A stretch of DNA of 64,000 bases, from positions 24,042,527-24,106,526 of the forward strand of contig OX465588.1 in NCBI GenBank assembly GCA_950022655.1, given 5' to 3'. Made by a program: the position numbers and the translations under genes. Shown here in pieces: positions 12,600 through 24,600 of the stretch. This stretch comes from Alentia gelatinosa. Lineage: Eukaryota > Annelida > Polychaeta > Phyllodocida > Polynoidae. The number at the start of each line of letters is the position of its first letter. Within the stretch, counting starts at the first letter, position 1. The notes under the pieces are model-generated. The model saw only the letters and a list, made by a program, of their open reading frames with translations. It had not been told where the DNA came from and made no database searches.

Positions 12600-12820
12600 G
12601 AGTAGGCTTTCAGCAGTGTTTATGACAGTTTCCCAATCAACATCACTGAAAAGCACACAATATACGTCGTTAGCAGTGCAGTCACAGACCGAACACTGTT
12701 TGGTATGGAGATCAAACAAGCTCACATATGCATGCCCTGTGCATATCCCTTGTCACTCCTGTAAAGAAGTCAAAATAGTGCAACGCCCTCCTTATTTCGA
12801 GCACATTGTCTTCCAATGAC
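12600..12820 (-). pseudogene. Decayed C-terminal fragment of a non-LTR retrotransposon (LINE)
   Basis: The minus-strand translation contains GGRCTILTS, then two stops, then TGHAYVSLFDLHTKQCSVC followed by NDVYCVLF and DWETV. The order GR-C/T-Y, TGHG-x-(hydrophobic), C-x2-C and D-x2-H/C-V-L-F is the C-terminal tail found after the RT or RNase H domain of I/Jockey-type LINEs. Here the second half of the zinc-binding motif is altered and stops interrupt the frame, so it is dead. The rest of the element was not identified. Confidence 0.4.
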
Positions 12821-15800
12821 TTGCTGCTGTGGTATTCACACGAAGAAACTAATGGACCTGAGACTAGTGTACTCCGTAATTTGTCCCTAGTCTCAGTAAA
12901 TTTTCCTTTGTTGCAAAAATCTCATGGCAAGGTGCTTTAGCCAGTCTCAAGAAACAATGGCGAATTTGATTCAAATAGAAGGACACGTTTGGTACTTGGT
13001 CTCAAAAATAGTCCCAGTGCACACTCACCCTGGGAGGCACGTGAGTGAGAGGATTGCTCAAGTACCCTTGAGTTGAGACGTGTGCAAAAAACATGTGATC
13101 CTGGTTTCTAACCTCCTATTGTCTGAGACACACAAAGTGAAGTACTTGAATCCTATTGTGTGAATTCCACTCTACCGAGAATCAGCAGATCTGCGCCAAG
13201 TAGTAAAGACAGTTTGGAAGATGGGCCAATCCAAACAAACGTGTTTATCATTATGTGAATGTATAAACATACGTAAGAAGGAGTAATTTCTGCATACAAA
13301 CATAGCGTACGCAATGTTACAGAAGTGAACTGAGGTATTCCACGTACACAGAATCTGAATTCGCAGATATACAAAGGATATGTGACAAAACGCTGATTCC
13401 AAAGCGGCAACGATGTTTTACGGTCTCCTCAGCTCTGCCTATATATCAGAAATAAAAAAAGTGAAATATCTAGACAAGACTAGAATAACGAAATCCAGCT
13501 CAAAGGTTGTGAAATCGAATATGTAGACGTAGAATATTTATTACAAAGAAGGTCAATGTCTATCTACTGACTGCAAGTGATGATCAACAAAAAATGCCAC
13601 AGGTCCATGTCATTGTGTGAGAGGTCCTGATGCCAGAAATATCAATTCCTGGAATCGTATGAATATGAAATCAGTATTCTAGGATGAGCTAAGGGCATAA
13701 CAGGAAATTTAAAACCTGGGTGCCATCTTCCCAGATTACTTTAGGCAGTTGAAATACGGCCAACACATATAATAGTGTCAGACATGCAAATTCCTAACAC
13801 CGTATTGACAAGGCCTTTTAACAGGAACATCTTATTGTAGGAGCATAAAAGAGGAGATCAGTGAAGAGGTCGACATTTTCAAATAAATCATAACGTGACT
13901 GCATGAAAAGGTACGAAAGATCAAAAGTAACGAGTCCTATGATATCAAGCTTTCACGCATAGTTTGGAGTCATAATTGTGTCTATATTTCGGTATGACTT
14001 GCTGAGGATTTTGAGTAGAACTCACCATGCGGAAAGCTTGTCAATATACCTGATTTATAAAAGGTATTCTACCTAAAAAGATCTTCTCATTTTTTTCTGA
14101 TTTTTTTTTTACAATTTCCTGGGATTGAAGGGTTAACAAGAACAGCCCATGAAATAGAGCCTGTCCAAATGATCAGCTTGAATTACCGTCGTATGGACCT
14201 ACCTTTCATTAATGAAAAATACATAAAGCCCCACGAGGGAAGATTTTATTTTTAATTCTATCCAACTGTCTCACCTGATTTCATTCAAAGTAAAAGACAC
14301 TACCTAATTATCACATGCAAAGCACCCTGCTTTAATTACCATAAATTACTTTAATTATGGCAAATGACTCAGATGTCAGGGATCAACAGACGACAGCAAA
14401 ACAACACCAAAGGTAGGACTAGAATTGTTGATAGAATTCCTTTCGGTATTATTGACATTTAAACACAGGTAGAGGCTACAACAAAGGAGAATCTTAAATT
14501 CTATCCCACATAAATATCGACGTCCTTGGAATATTCTGGATCTATTTCACTTTAAGCCTGGCATTAATTCTATCTTAACCGCCTTCATGACTTGAATGAA
14601 TCTTAACAGCATTCGTTAGTGTCTAGAATAGTTTGACATAAGACTTTCGAATAAAATTACGGCGTGAGATTGGGATTTGTAGTGTTCCCTAAGGCCAATG
14701 ATTTCACGTGCGGTAAGGACTCTGTTTCCGTAATCTCATCTGTCGTAAATGATATATTGACTAATGTCTTTCCTCTCCTGCACCTCTCAGTAATTGAACC
14801 TCTTAATCGACCCCAGGTTATCCAGGGGCACTAAAAGATGACCTCTTTCACCTACTATACGTCGTTAGTGATTCTCTCAAAACACCAAAATAACACCTGA
14901 AATAGAGAGCGCCCGGAAGGGAAGAAGCATTGGCTGTTAATACCTGTAAATAATCAAAGATAAGTACAAGAAACACAGTGATTCTTCAAACAAGGCGATA
15001 TTGTATTTAACGATTGACATCATTCTTTGGGCAACCAAGATACGGGTTGTTATCCTGCCTATTCTCTCTAGCTTACAGTAAGATTCATATTGCACTTAAC
15101 TGTAACTTATTAAATTCGCTCTCACTAGCAATATTAAACACGGTGTCGGAAGATTTATCATCTGCTCAGTATTCTATTGCATAGAAATCTTGAATAGGAA
15201 TGTTCCGGTACAGGTCCCACAATAATCGTTAGTGTAGATGCAAGCGTGATACTGCTCATGCATAGTTTATCTTATAGGAATGTAAAAATATAATCACATC
15301 AGGGCATTTAATTTCAGCCCACATTAGGCAAGGCAGGTGGCGTTTAGTTATATATCAACAACTATACGGAAATTTGTGAAATGATAATTCTTGTGACTAG
15401 GATAAAATTACCCTGGATATTCGTCACCTTCATTTTGTCCACCAAGTTATAAATAACTTGATAATCTAAATAAATTCATAGCAACCGTTAAAATGTATGT
15501 TTTTGTTTTGTTGTTCCTTGACAGAGGCTGGGATCGATTTACTATTAGAAGACAACCTATGTCATAAGCTAGCCACATCCTCCAGTCTGTTCATAATCAA
15601 ATTAACGTTCTACAATGACCTGTTAAGAACTATCAAATAGTATTATCGCAAGCGGAGAGTTTCCCATTTAATTTCATAACATATCTTTGGAAGCCGTGGA
15701 ATAGTAGCAAATGCTACGGTCTCTTAAAAAGAATCAGTATCGCCATGTATTGTTTGATGAAGATAAATCCATGAGCCAGTATCTCTACACATGTTGATGT

Positions 15801-16075
15801 TCGCTGGAAAACAGCCTATTTCTTTTTGATCAAATTACATGTATCTAAACGGTTTTAGAAAGGATTCTATCTGATAACACGTCTCCAATAACGATCACAT
15901 AGAAATACATACATCTACACAGATCAGAATATAAATGTCAACGCTTTATATGAAACGGCACACTTGTAAAGGGTAGACATTGGCGAGAATAGGGAATCGA
16001 TATCATAATTTATAGGCATTATATTCGAATCTCCCGAGGCACCCAGAATGGCAGTAGATGTTTTGACGTATACTA
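12821..16075. other. Long AT-rich non-coding stretch
   Basis: Stops in every frame at short intervals; between 13,410 and 16,076 no frame reaches 60 codons. Probably intron or intergenic DNA. Confidence 0.55.
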
Positions 16076-16859
16076 CTATCCCCACCCCATCCTTCCGCAC
16101 AACAAGCTTGACCCGAATCCTGCTAGTGGCAGAAGTTTGGGGTTGTTTTTTCCACCGTAGAGCCCACCCCCGACGTCTACCACAGCATTAACGTGCACAG
16201 CAGCCAGGAGTTTGGTGGGTAAGCAACAAGCACTGCTCCATGGTCCGCCAAGGAGTAAACACCAACGAGCCACCAGTGCACTGCGGGGCGGAGTAAGGGC
16301 CGGTTGGCACCATCATCCAGTAGCGGCAGTGGCCCCACCACCGTTAGGGATACACTGTGAAAGGCATGGTTCTCATACAATACACTGACGCCAGGATAAC
16401 AGCCGTGCCTCCGTTTACATCAGCCACCACCACCAACGCAGCCTCCAGTGGCGCCGCCCACACGCCCGGGTGCCCTGCAGATGTGCCAGGGGTATTCGGA
16501 TTGCTGTGTCTCTAATATGGCGTATTGACCCTGTGCCCGAGGCTACCCCAACACCCCTCCTCACTCCCCGCGCCCCAGTGAGGCTGTCACCGCTAGGTGG
16601 TGTCCCGTACCACCCTGTGAATCATGGGAAGCAGTGACGTTTGTCTTGGTGGGCACTAACGCGTCCCCAGCAACCTGATCCCAACCCCCTATTGTGATTA
16701 CAAAGTAGGCGGGAAGGGTGCAGCAGCCTGAAGCATCCACGTGAAATTCTATGTGCATGCAGGTTTCGTGCTGGGGTGTAGAGGCAGGGGGTGCCGTGAG
16801 TGGGGGCGGGAGGTGGGGTTTGGAGGGTCGCGTATCAAAAGGTGTCTTCAGGCACCAAA

Positions 16860-17500
16860 CGTCGCACGTGCTTGTCGTGCCGGCGACCACGTGGTCCGGG
16901 GAGGCAGCTGGCGCACGTGCGGCGCGAGGAGGGAGGCGGCGGCGGGCGCGCGGGGCGCATTCCGCCGAGGTGGGTGATGCAGTGACGCGCGGACGAGCTG
17001 CTCCGTCACTCAGCGGCCCAGCGAGCAGATCGGCGAGTGCCACGGGGAGCAGCTCAGAGCCTGGCAGGAAGCTTCAGCAGCGACCCACAGACCGACGCCA
17101 CGCGCGGGGCTGGCTCCTCCTGCGTACGGCGGCCGCGTGAGGCGCTCTCTCTCTCCCCCTCTCCCTCCAGCTGGTGCGGCCTGTGCCAGAGAAGAAGATC
17201 CGCGGGGAAGACCGACCCGCTCACCACCGGACCAAAGCCAGAGAGGCTCAGCCAAGTGGCGGGAGCAGCTCAGTGGAGCCCGGCCTTGCAGCCAGAGCAG
17301 CTGCTCCTCCTTCTCCCACCACCCCACATTCACACTTACGCACACGTACACCTCGCACCCCATCCCACCACCCCACTACACACGGCAGCGGGCCTTGCAG
17401 ATACCTGAGCCCAGCCCCTCTCTGGGGGGGAAAGAGCAGCTCACCTGGTACTGGAAGCAGACCGACCCAAAAGCCACTTACGGACGTGTAAACACTCCAA
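16860..17500 (+). promoter_or_regulatory. CpG-rich island, probable promoter / 5' UTR region
   Basis: Dense CG dinucleotides, densest from about 16,870 to 17,240, with GGCGGCGGGCGCGC-type runs and two CACGTG words. The long open frames on both strands here (for example 17137-17637 + and 16561-17043 -) are what GC-rich DNA produces by chance and have no recognisable domain. It lies about 0.9-1.5 kb before the signal-peptide exon at 18379 and may hold an upstream start site or non-coding first exon. Confidence 0.45.
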
Positions 17501-17957
17501 GCACGGAGGTCAGCGAACGCGGTCTGACTGAACTCACATCGGTTTCTCATGGTTGGAGTTTCCTGGAGGCATACGTGAATCACCGACCACTGTTGTATCA
17601 CAGAAAAACGCTCTGGGCATGCGCAAAGTATCTGTGAATACCTTACACTGAGCTGATTACTACTACCTGGATTCCCCACTACTTCATTCCAGACTTCCAC
17701 GGAAGTATCTCCCGTTCAGAACGGCTCCAGGTGGGAAACTAGAACGCTCCTGACTAACGTCTACAGTTCCCCGGAGCCAGTGTTGTTATTCAATGTAGAG
17801 ATAAAAACTGAGGCTGCGTTGGAGAGGTTGTGATTATACTCTGCAGGTGAGGCTATCTCTTTGCTGAGGATATTTGGACTAAAGAAAAAGTTCCCGGAGA
17901 ACGTGGCAAGAGGGGCCAAAGCAATCGCAAACAGAGAGGGTAGCGGATCGAGCTGAG

Positions 17958-17963
17958 GTGAGT
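17958..17963 (+). other. Candidate 5' splice donor upstream of the signal-peptide exon
   Basis: GAG|GTGAGT is a near-perfect donor. A second donor-like site, ACG|GTGAGT, occurs at about 18092. Either could end a non-coding 5' exon transcribed from the CpG-rich segment. Confidence 0.25.
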
Positions 17964-18096
17964 TTATCACCGCTGGAGCCGAGGCTACCGCTAGGGGGCG
18001 TGCCTAACAGACCCCCGTTCCGCTGGCCGGGGGGCGCCACCATGAAAATTGCATCCAAAGGTTATCCGAGCCCGGGATAAGTTAAGGTGACGGTGA

Positions 18097-18110
18097 GTTA
18101 TAAAAAAAGG
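18097..18110 (+). promoter_or_regulatory. TATA-like element
   Basis: TTATAAAAAAAGG lies about 280 bp before the ATG at 18379. If used, transcription would start near 18130 and give a 5' UTR of about 250 nt. Inference from spacing only. Confidence 0.25.
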
Positions 18111-18378
18111 CTGCCTGAAAAAAGATCTGTGTGCTCTGGCATCTGACCAGGCTTAAAGGGAGATCAAGGCACGAGGAGAATGTACACCTTAGCGTCGGCG
18201 CGTCTGCTTCTCTCCTGGTCACAACTGCGACTGCACGGGCCTCAACTGGAATAAAGGGTTCCTACTTTTTCCCTCTGAAAAGGCCCGTCCACCAGAGGAG
18301 ACCCTGGACGAATAAAAAGGAAGCTCCTCTGCGCAGTGATTCTTACAGGAAGTTCTACGCCCCCAACAAAGCGCGGTA

Positions 18379-18448
18379 ATGGCTGCTGGCCGGAAGTGGA
18401 TACTGTGGCCGCTAGGCGTGGGTCTGCTGCTGATGGTGGCGGATGAAG
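18379..18448 (+). CDS. First coding exon with signal peptide; gene not recognised
   Basis: An ATG with G at -3 and G at +4 opens a short frame starting MAAGRKWILWPL and continuing with GVGLLLMVADE. This is a textbook signal peptide: short basic n-region (GRK), hydrophobic core (WILWPLGVGLLLMVA) and small/polar c-region. The frame runs directly into the splice donor GAAG|GTAAGC with GT at 18449-18450, a phase-1 junction. A signal-peptide exon followed by a phase-1 intron is the normal 5' structure of many secreted and membrane-receptor genes in animals. A CpG-rich stretch, a TATA-like TTATAAAAAAAGG near 18098 and two further donor-like GTGAGT sites at 17958 and 18093 lie upstream. The next exon was not found, so the product is unknown. 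Confidence 0.55.
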
Positions 18449-18450
18449 GT

Positions 18451-19910
18451 AAGCCCCGGTGTTTCCGCATTCTTTCCTAGCTGTACTCACACTGTAGGGG
18501 TGATGGACCTACCTACAGAGGTGCGCCGCCGTGCTGAGAGGGGTGTAGGTAAAACGGGGTCACGATGAACGGGGCTGGTTACGACTCGCGAGCCGCTCCG
18601 TACCTGCTCCCCCAGTACACACACCGTGTTGGTTTATAGTGTAGGTGAGAGGGCATCGCGGCATTATTGTGATACCGAGGACGACATAGGAAGAGGGCAG
18701 GGTAATCTGAAGGTGGCCACGCTGTAGTGTGAGCCTTTGTCAGAGATCGTGAAGGATAAACCGCGCGCATCAGACACGAGACACGTCGCGCAGCTCCTCC
18801 GAGTGCTCCCGCTTTCAGATTCAGCCGGCTTCGTCGTATTTCAAAGACGCCGCCGCTTCCCTTTGAGTTTATTGTCTGTCGGACCGGCACGCAACGGGAT
18901 TAATTTTTGTGTCAAAAAATGTCCATTAAAAAGTGTCCTTTGAAGCAAAAGGTTCCTTACAGAAGTAGTTTCCTTGCACCATAATGATTGACCCCGAAGC
19001 CATGCGGAAGAGGAGGACAACGCCTTTAAGTCCTTCCTCTCAGATATGGTAAATGCATAATGCAGTTTATCGTGTGCAGTAAACCTAACCGAGTCAATCC
19101 GACACCTTGACAGAATTATTACCATTAATTCCTTAAATCCCCCTTGACACAATATGCCCGCCTCTTCCAGGAGAGAAGAATTCCTTGATGCAATAAGTGT
19201 AATGTGGTTATAATTCCGAGTAGAGAATTTTACGTGAAAGATATAAAACAGATTCTGAAATGATATCACAGGAGATATTCACCAGGGATGTCAGCAACCT
19301 TTAAAGAAGATCCATGAAATATTTTGCGGCAACGCCCCCCCCCCATCCCATTCATAAACGGTTAAGCATCAATATTATGTTTATATAAGTACTATATGCG
19401 ATATATGGTCCCCTAGTGAGTAGGACTGGTACTACAGTCTGTGCTCTCCTACCAGAACCTAACCTTTTATAACCTATTAATGCAAAATAAAATCTGCAGG
19501 GGCGAGTGTTGGATAAAGTTGTTTCCTGGTGATACCTATTCATTTATAGTGGTTTGTTTGATAATTGACCAATAGTTTCCTGGGTTTCCATGAGTTCCCT
19601 TCCATGCATTATCCAGTAAAGCATCAATTCATAAGGAAATCAGAAATGATACCGGGTTGAAATACCCAGGTTCTATTAAGGTCTTAAGGTCTGAATAGTG
19701 AGACAATATTACTGTGTTTTGTAAAAACCCATGATTTATTGAGCATCTCCTGTGCAGAACCCACAGAAGGTGCACAATGCTGGGAAGGGATTTATACATA
19801 TATTGAAATAGGGACGAACAGAGAAGACAATATCGCATTCAATGTATACATGGCAAACAGCTCTTATCAACTGATACAAAGTATGAAATATAATTCATTT
19901 CGAAAAAGAA
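18451..19910 (+). other. Start of the presumed first intron
   Basis: Begins at the GTAAGC donor of the signal-peptide exon. GC falls after about 18,900. No acceptor/exon pair with the required phase was found. Confidence 0.35.
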
Positions 19911-20213
19911 TATCGTAAAACTGGATGAGTTTTAATCTTGGCCACCGTATGCCACGACTGGAGTTTGGCATAGTGATTTCACGAGGCGAAGCCGAGTGAA
20001 GTCTGGAGCCAAAACTCCAGGAGTGGAATGCGGTGACCATGAATAAACGAATCAGGTTTTGATTTTATCCTACCCCGTCTCCTCGATCTTGGAATATTAC
20101 GTGATAAAAATTCTGTATTCCACTAGTTGCATATAAAACTCCGTATGCCAGGCAGCGTGGCATACGGAAACTCAATGTTAAGCCTATGGGATTTTATATT
20201 AGGGGTAGGATAA
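19911..20213 (+). mobile_element. Two-module hairpin/TIR non-autonomous element, copy 1
   Basis: A hairpin module (about 19911-20064) has arms GGCCACCGTATGCCACGACT and an imperfect complement, with the loop CACGAGGCGAAGCCGAGTG near 19980-19998. It is followed by a 149-bp module bounded by TTATCCTACCCC (from 20065) and GGGGTAGGATAA (to 20213), containing a small GTATGCCA/TGGCATAC hairpin and AATGTTAAGCCTATGG (20174-20189). No coding capacity. Autonomous partner unknown. Confidence 0.75.
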
Positions 20214-20689
20214 ACGATGATATGGGACCCCCATTCAAGTGCATATTTCTTGTTTAGACTTTCAATTATCTTAGTCATTATTATGTTAAAGAAAACCTTA
20301 TCAACCTCTAGGTTTCTCTTGAACATACGAAAATCCATTAACTGTGAGTCCGTGCCATAATTTTGAACTAACTCAGACAGGAGAACAGCAACTAGTGGCC
20401 ATGGTCATGAACGATAGCAAGTCAAAGCTCGTAAACGGTGCCAGCAAATCATGACGATGTAGGGCCTACTTTCGCCGATGAACGATTGCCTGTGTAACCA
20501 AATATCTTGAATCAGGCGGAGTGTAGACTTTGACTTTGTTGATACAGCTATGAAGCTTTAACGCTGTGAATCGTTGCCCGTAAATCTGCACCCTTAACAC
20601 TGACTGCTAGAATCCTATACTCACCACGTCATCGCGACTGGCATTCTTACCACACCCTGATTTACTGAACTCACTACTCTCTGACAGGG

Positions 20690-21172
20690 ACAGTCCTGCC
20701 CTGACAGTTACAATACAAGTACATGACTTCAGTCCTGATGTAAATGTCCCACCACAACAACCCAGGCATGGATTTCCCTCCCTATCTGTACCATAACAAT
20801 ACCTTTACCCTGGCTTTCTTGCCAGGTTGTCACCAATTGTTATGGACTCCCACCATAACTTTACCCAACCCTGCCCCTCGCATCTGGAAAGTCCCGTCAC
20901 AACTACCTCAACCTGCCTCTGCCACCCAACTCTTCCACTACATTAGTACTGCGCCACCATTACAGTCAAAATACAGTTACCATATGCTGACTACCATATC
21001 GGATTTTTCATACCCTGACTAATACACACCATGCTAACGCCACACTAACAACTATACACCATGAAACGTCTACCATGTACCAACTACCCCAAAAGAAACA
21101 TCCTATTCCTATATACCTATGGCTGTACACTCTATGCTTACACCACGCTCTGGGGGGTGGAGTAACTATCTG
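20690..21172 (+). repeat. Degenerate ACC/CTAC-rich repeat
   Basis: Low-complexity Pro/Thr/Tyr-like translation in several frames and recurring TACCATA, ACTACC and CCCAAC words without a fixed period. Probably a decayed minisatellite. Confidence 0.4.
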
Positions 21173-21230
21173 ATACTACCCAAGGTTGGTATACTACCCA
21201 AGGTTGCCGTATACTACCCAAGGTTGACAT
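21173..21230 (+). repeat. Three-copy tandem repeat, 18-20 bp unit
   Basis: Three copies of TACTACCCAAGGTTG with 3-5 bp spacers, just outside the fold-back element. Confidence 0.85.
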
Positions 21231-21269
21231 TTAGACCAATCAGATTGTCTCTTATTAAACCACATTTGA

Positions 21270-21447
21270 AGGTATATAGGAATAGGGAAACCAAGTATCA
21301 GTGAAAGGAAGTCAAAATTACTCGGTAAGGCTTGGAAAAATTACTGCCCGCGGCCAGGGCCTTGGGCAGTAATTTTTCCAAGCCTTACCTCGTAACTTTG
21401 ACTTCCTTTCACCGGAACATAGTTTCCCTCTATTCCGTACCAAATAC
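21270..21447. mobile_element. Fold-back element with near-perfect 49-bp arms
   Basis: GTGAAAGGAAGTCAAAATTA.. (from 21301) and its complement (to 21412) form a long hairpin around GCGGCCAGGGCCTT. The inverted similarity continues outside with weaker arms (GGAATAGGGAAAC at about 21280 and GTTTCCCTCTATTCC at about 21422). Non-coding. Confidence 0.7.
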
Positions 21448-21589
21448 CCCAACATGAATACTCTGTCCTGACTACCCTAACACAGCCATCCCAAGCCTAC
21501 CCCACCATAACTACCCCGCCTCAATGTACCTACTGTGATTCGCTCTGCTTTAAAGCACTGGGCTCAGTAGCCTTGTGCGTTTTCAGATA

Positions 21590-22420
21590 GCACTGCGCTA
21601 CGTTTGAGAGAAGCCATGTCCGGGAGGGACGTGGTCGGTGGTTAAAATACTGTGTCCATACATCAGGGCACAGCTGCGATATCCAACAAGATGGCCGCCG
21701 GTTACGTACAGGGCACCGATTTGGGAGATGGGGCGAGTCGGGCCAATGGCGAAGGAAACTGAGAAGCCCCTCGAGCAACGAGGTGGTGTAGACCAAGGGT
21801 CCCAGACTCTTCACGTGTAACAAGGCCGACTCGACAAGCAACGAGAGGCCGTCGTTTAACATCAGTATCGCCCGTCAGCTCTGGGGGCCTGCGATATACG
21901 GCCACGGGGACATTGATTTCTTGTATATGCTGAAGCCAATGGCAGCCTATCCGCGTTGTTAGCTCGTGGCCCCTGCTCCCAGAGCCTGACCGGCATCGGG
22001 CAAAGGAGAGCCGGTCGCGGGACGGGCGTCGAGAAATAAAGCAGGGGCGCCGCCAATCTCACATTATCAGATCAGTCATCAAGGCAGAGACAATGAAGAC
22101 ACAGAAACCATTGATTTGCTTCTGACTCGACCCCAAAAGTGGCCGATAAAAATCGATGCCAAGTAATGGGATATTCAATCAGCGCTGCGCTATCGCACTG
22201 CCCCCTACAGGACGGCCCAAGAAGCTCCGCTCATTACCGAGTCTCGAGGGCGCTGCCAAAACGTCCACTAGGGGCGCCACTTTGCCGCCTCCGTCATATC
22301 CAGGGGGCGGGCCTTGGGGAGAAACTTACATCTCGCGAGTGAAGTATCATCAGCGAAGCGTCAGGATAACGGGCGCGGAGAGATGCGACGAGTGATGCAT
22401 TGTTTAATTAGAGCCAATGG
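21590..22420. promoter_or_regulatory. CpG-rich island
   Basis: Dense CG dinucleotides with ACAAGATGGCCGCC (YY1-like) at about 21687. Overlapping short frames on both strands lack motifs. Possible promoter or unmethylated island; no associated exon identified. Confidence 0.35.
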
Positions 22421-22734
22421 GCCCAGCGAGCCGACCAGCACGTGCAGCCGGACATACATGTGCCTCGGCCAACTAGCTCCACTTTAGTTTGCAGTCGAGG
22501 TAATCCTAGATTGGATGTAGGGTCTTGCAATTGGGTGTATGATGACTGTGTTTGTTTGCCCATTGTGGAACCTACTCGTCTGCTATAAAGGCCTCGTAGA
22601 CTGGGAATTACCTCAGTGCAAAGTGTCATAAGACAACTTTATCCGACTTGGATACTCTTGTGAACGGATCTCTACACAGTGCTACCATCATTAGTATCCA
22701 AATAATTAGTAGAAACCAAACGAGAGTTAGCCTT

Positions 22735-23066
22735 GTCAATGTTTATGCCACGATGGGCAGGTTGTGTATTACTACACGAGGCGTTAGCCGAGTTTAGTGA
22801 GTAGCAGACCTGACCTGAGTGGTATGAACATTAACTCGAGTTCACTTTCGTATTTATCCTACCCCATCTCACCGATATACAGAGAATATTTGTAATCATC
22901 CATGTTAGTAGTTATCAATGCTGCCGGATCTACTTTCGTTATCTCGTCCCTGATTGGTCCGTTTTTTTTATTCACCTCGGTGCATAAATAACACTTTATC
23001 CAACGCTCCGTCAAATACATTGAGACAATGTTAAACCTATGGCGTTTTTTATGAGGGGTAGGATAA
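22735..23066 (+). mobile_element. Two-module hairpin/TIR element, diverged copy
   Basis: Same order as the 19.9-kb copy but much diverged: hairpin arms near TTTATGCCAC and its complement, loop CACGAGGCGTTAGCCGAG (22775-22792), then a 213-bp module bounded by TTATCCTACCCC (22854) and GGGGTAGGATAA (23066) with AATGTTAAACCTATGG at 23027-23042. Interior sequence is otherwise different, so this is a separate subfamily. Confidence 0.65.
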
Positions 23067-23099
23067 AGGTCTACACTCCACTCCAACGCAGTATAGATT

Positions 23100-23960
23100 C
23101 CATGAATTACCCATTACTTAAATCACACATCACACATGCATACCCATCACTACGGTCACTCCACACGCCCCACTCTAACCGCACACCGCACTCATACTGA
23201 CACTACCCACCCCACTCATATCCAGCATTCCAGTTACATGGCGCACCCCACTCATACCTTACTGACACCACACACCACAGTCGTACCTCACACTAACCTC
23301 ATACCTTACCTACACCGCACATCCGACTCATAAAACATCAAACTCACATCATACACCTCACCCATATCTGAGCTGAGGAGTATAACTCTACACGACTGGC
23401 CCATAGCCTGTATCCATGAGCAACCTTGTATATTGTCCTGTATCGTGTATGTCGATATCCTACTTATTGTAATTGTCTTAAAATTGTTGTATATATGTTT
23501 TCCGGACCACGCAAGAAAGAACACACAAGACCTGAATGATTGTATTGTCTTTATTCTGTAATAAAAGAAAACCTCACACCCCAGTAATACCTCACTTACA
23601 CCACTCACCCCTGTCATACCTTAATTACACCACACACCACACTCATACCTCACATACATCTTACACCCCAGTCATACCCTACTTATACCACACATTACAC
23701 CCACATTACACACCTCACTCAAAGATCACACCACCATCATACCTTACTTATACCACGCACCATACTCACATCACACCTCACTCAAACCTCACATCCAGCA
23801 TACATCTTGCGCCCCTCACACACCCATCTCCTAACTCCCACCTCTTCTATTCGCACATGTCCCGTGTCCATCAAGGCCTCCCACAGCACACACCTCACTT
23901 AAACCATTCCCTGCGGCAGACACGCCTCCTTTCCCGCACACTTTCTCTTGGAGCGCCATT
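23100..23960 (+). repeat. Degenerate CAC/CAT minisatellite interrupted by unique DNA
   Basis: Imperfect units like CACACCACTCATACCTCACTTA run from 23100 to about 23365 and resume at about 23567. The roughly 200-bp interruption (23368-23565) is unrelated sequence and may be an insertion. The 154-codon frame at 23536-24000 (His/Thr/Pro repeats) is not a gene. Confidence 0.75.
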
Positions 23961-24169
23961 ACCACGGGCACATACCTCGCCGGGTAAATCCCTTTGTTGA
24001 AGACCAGCCATTATTCTCGTTCTCCTTGTAGTCTGCTTTCAAACATCCCTCCTTTGAAATCATGTGAAATCACTTTTGTGTCGGCAATGACACAGCGCTC
24101 TGCAAAAAACGCGGACATTTGAGTTGAATATTCACGTGTCACAAAGTGTTGTGAGAATAGAAATTTAAG

Positions 24170-24600
24170 GGAGGGGTGTGTGTTTCTGTGCAGCAGAAAG
24201 CCAACGTCTCTAGTTATTCCGAATGCCGACTTGTCTTTCTGTGGTAATAGTCTGGGGAGGATAATGCTATGCGGTATGGGCGACTGTCGGATTCGTGCAT
24301 GTGTTTTTGAGTCTCTTTACAATATGGAGGTGGACAGACGTTTCCTTGTCTCAGCTTACTACCTGTTTCTGTTCAGTATGGGACAGGGAAGATGTATTTG
24401 GACAGTAGGCATATGGTTCAGGTATGGGGTTTCCTGTGCAGTGAAATGCCTAGGCAGATATTTCTTCAGTACAAATGCCGACCTTTCTGTGCTGTACACA
24501 GGTGCAGACCTTTCTGAGCAACAATGGGCATGATCAAACACTTCTGTGCAATATATTGGAGGTAAAGACATTTATATGCAATATATTATGATATACCGAC
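24170..24600 (+). repeat. Degenerate tandem-like region
   Basis: Recurrent CCGACCTTTCTGTG, CAGACCTTTCTGAG and GTGCAATATATT words suggest decayed short tandem repeats. The 117-codon frame 24180-24533 shows internal echoes (NADLS..) and is probably repeat-derived. Confidence 0.4.

Noticed and set aside
17137..17637. 166-codon open frame in the CpG-rich segment, with others on both strands
   Set aside because: Several frames are open at once, as expected in GC-rich DNA; no motif, and composition is Ser/Pro/Thr/His low-complexity.
23536..24000. 154-codon His/Thr/Pro frame
   Set aside because: Translation of a degenerate CAC/CAT minisatellite.
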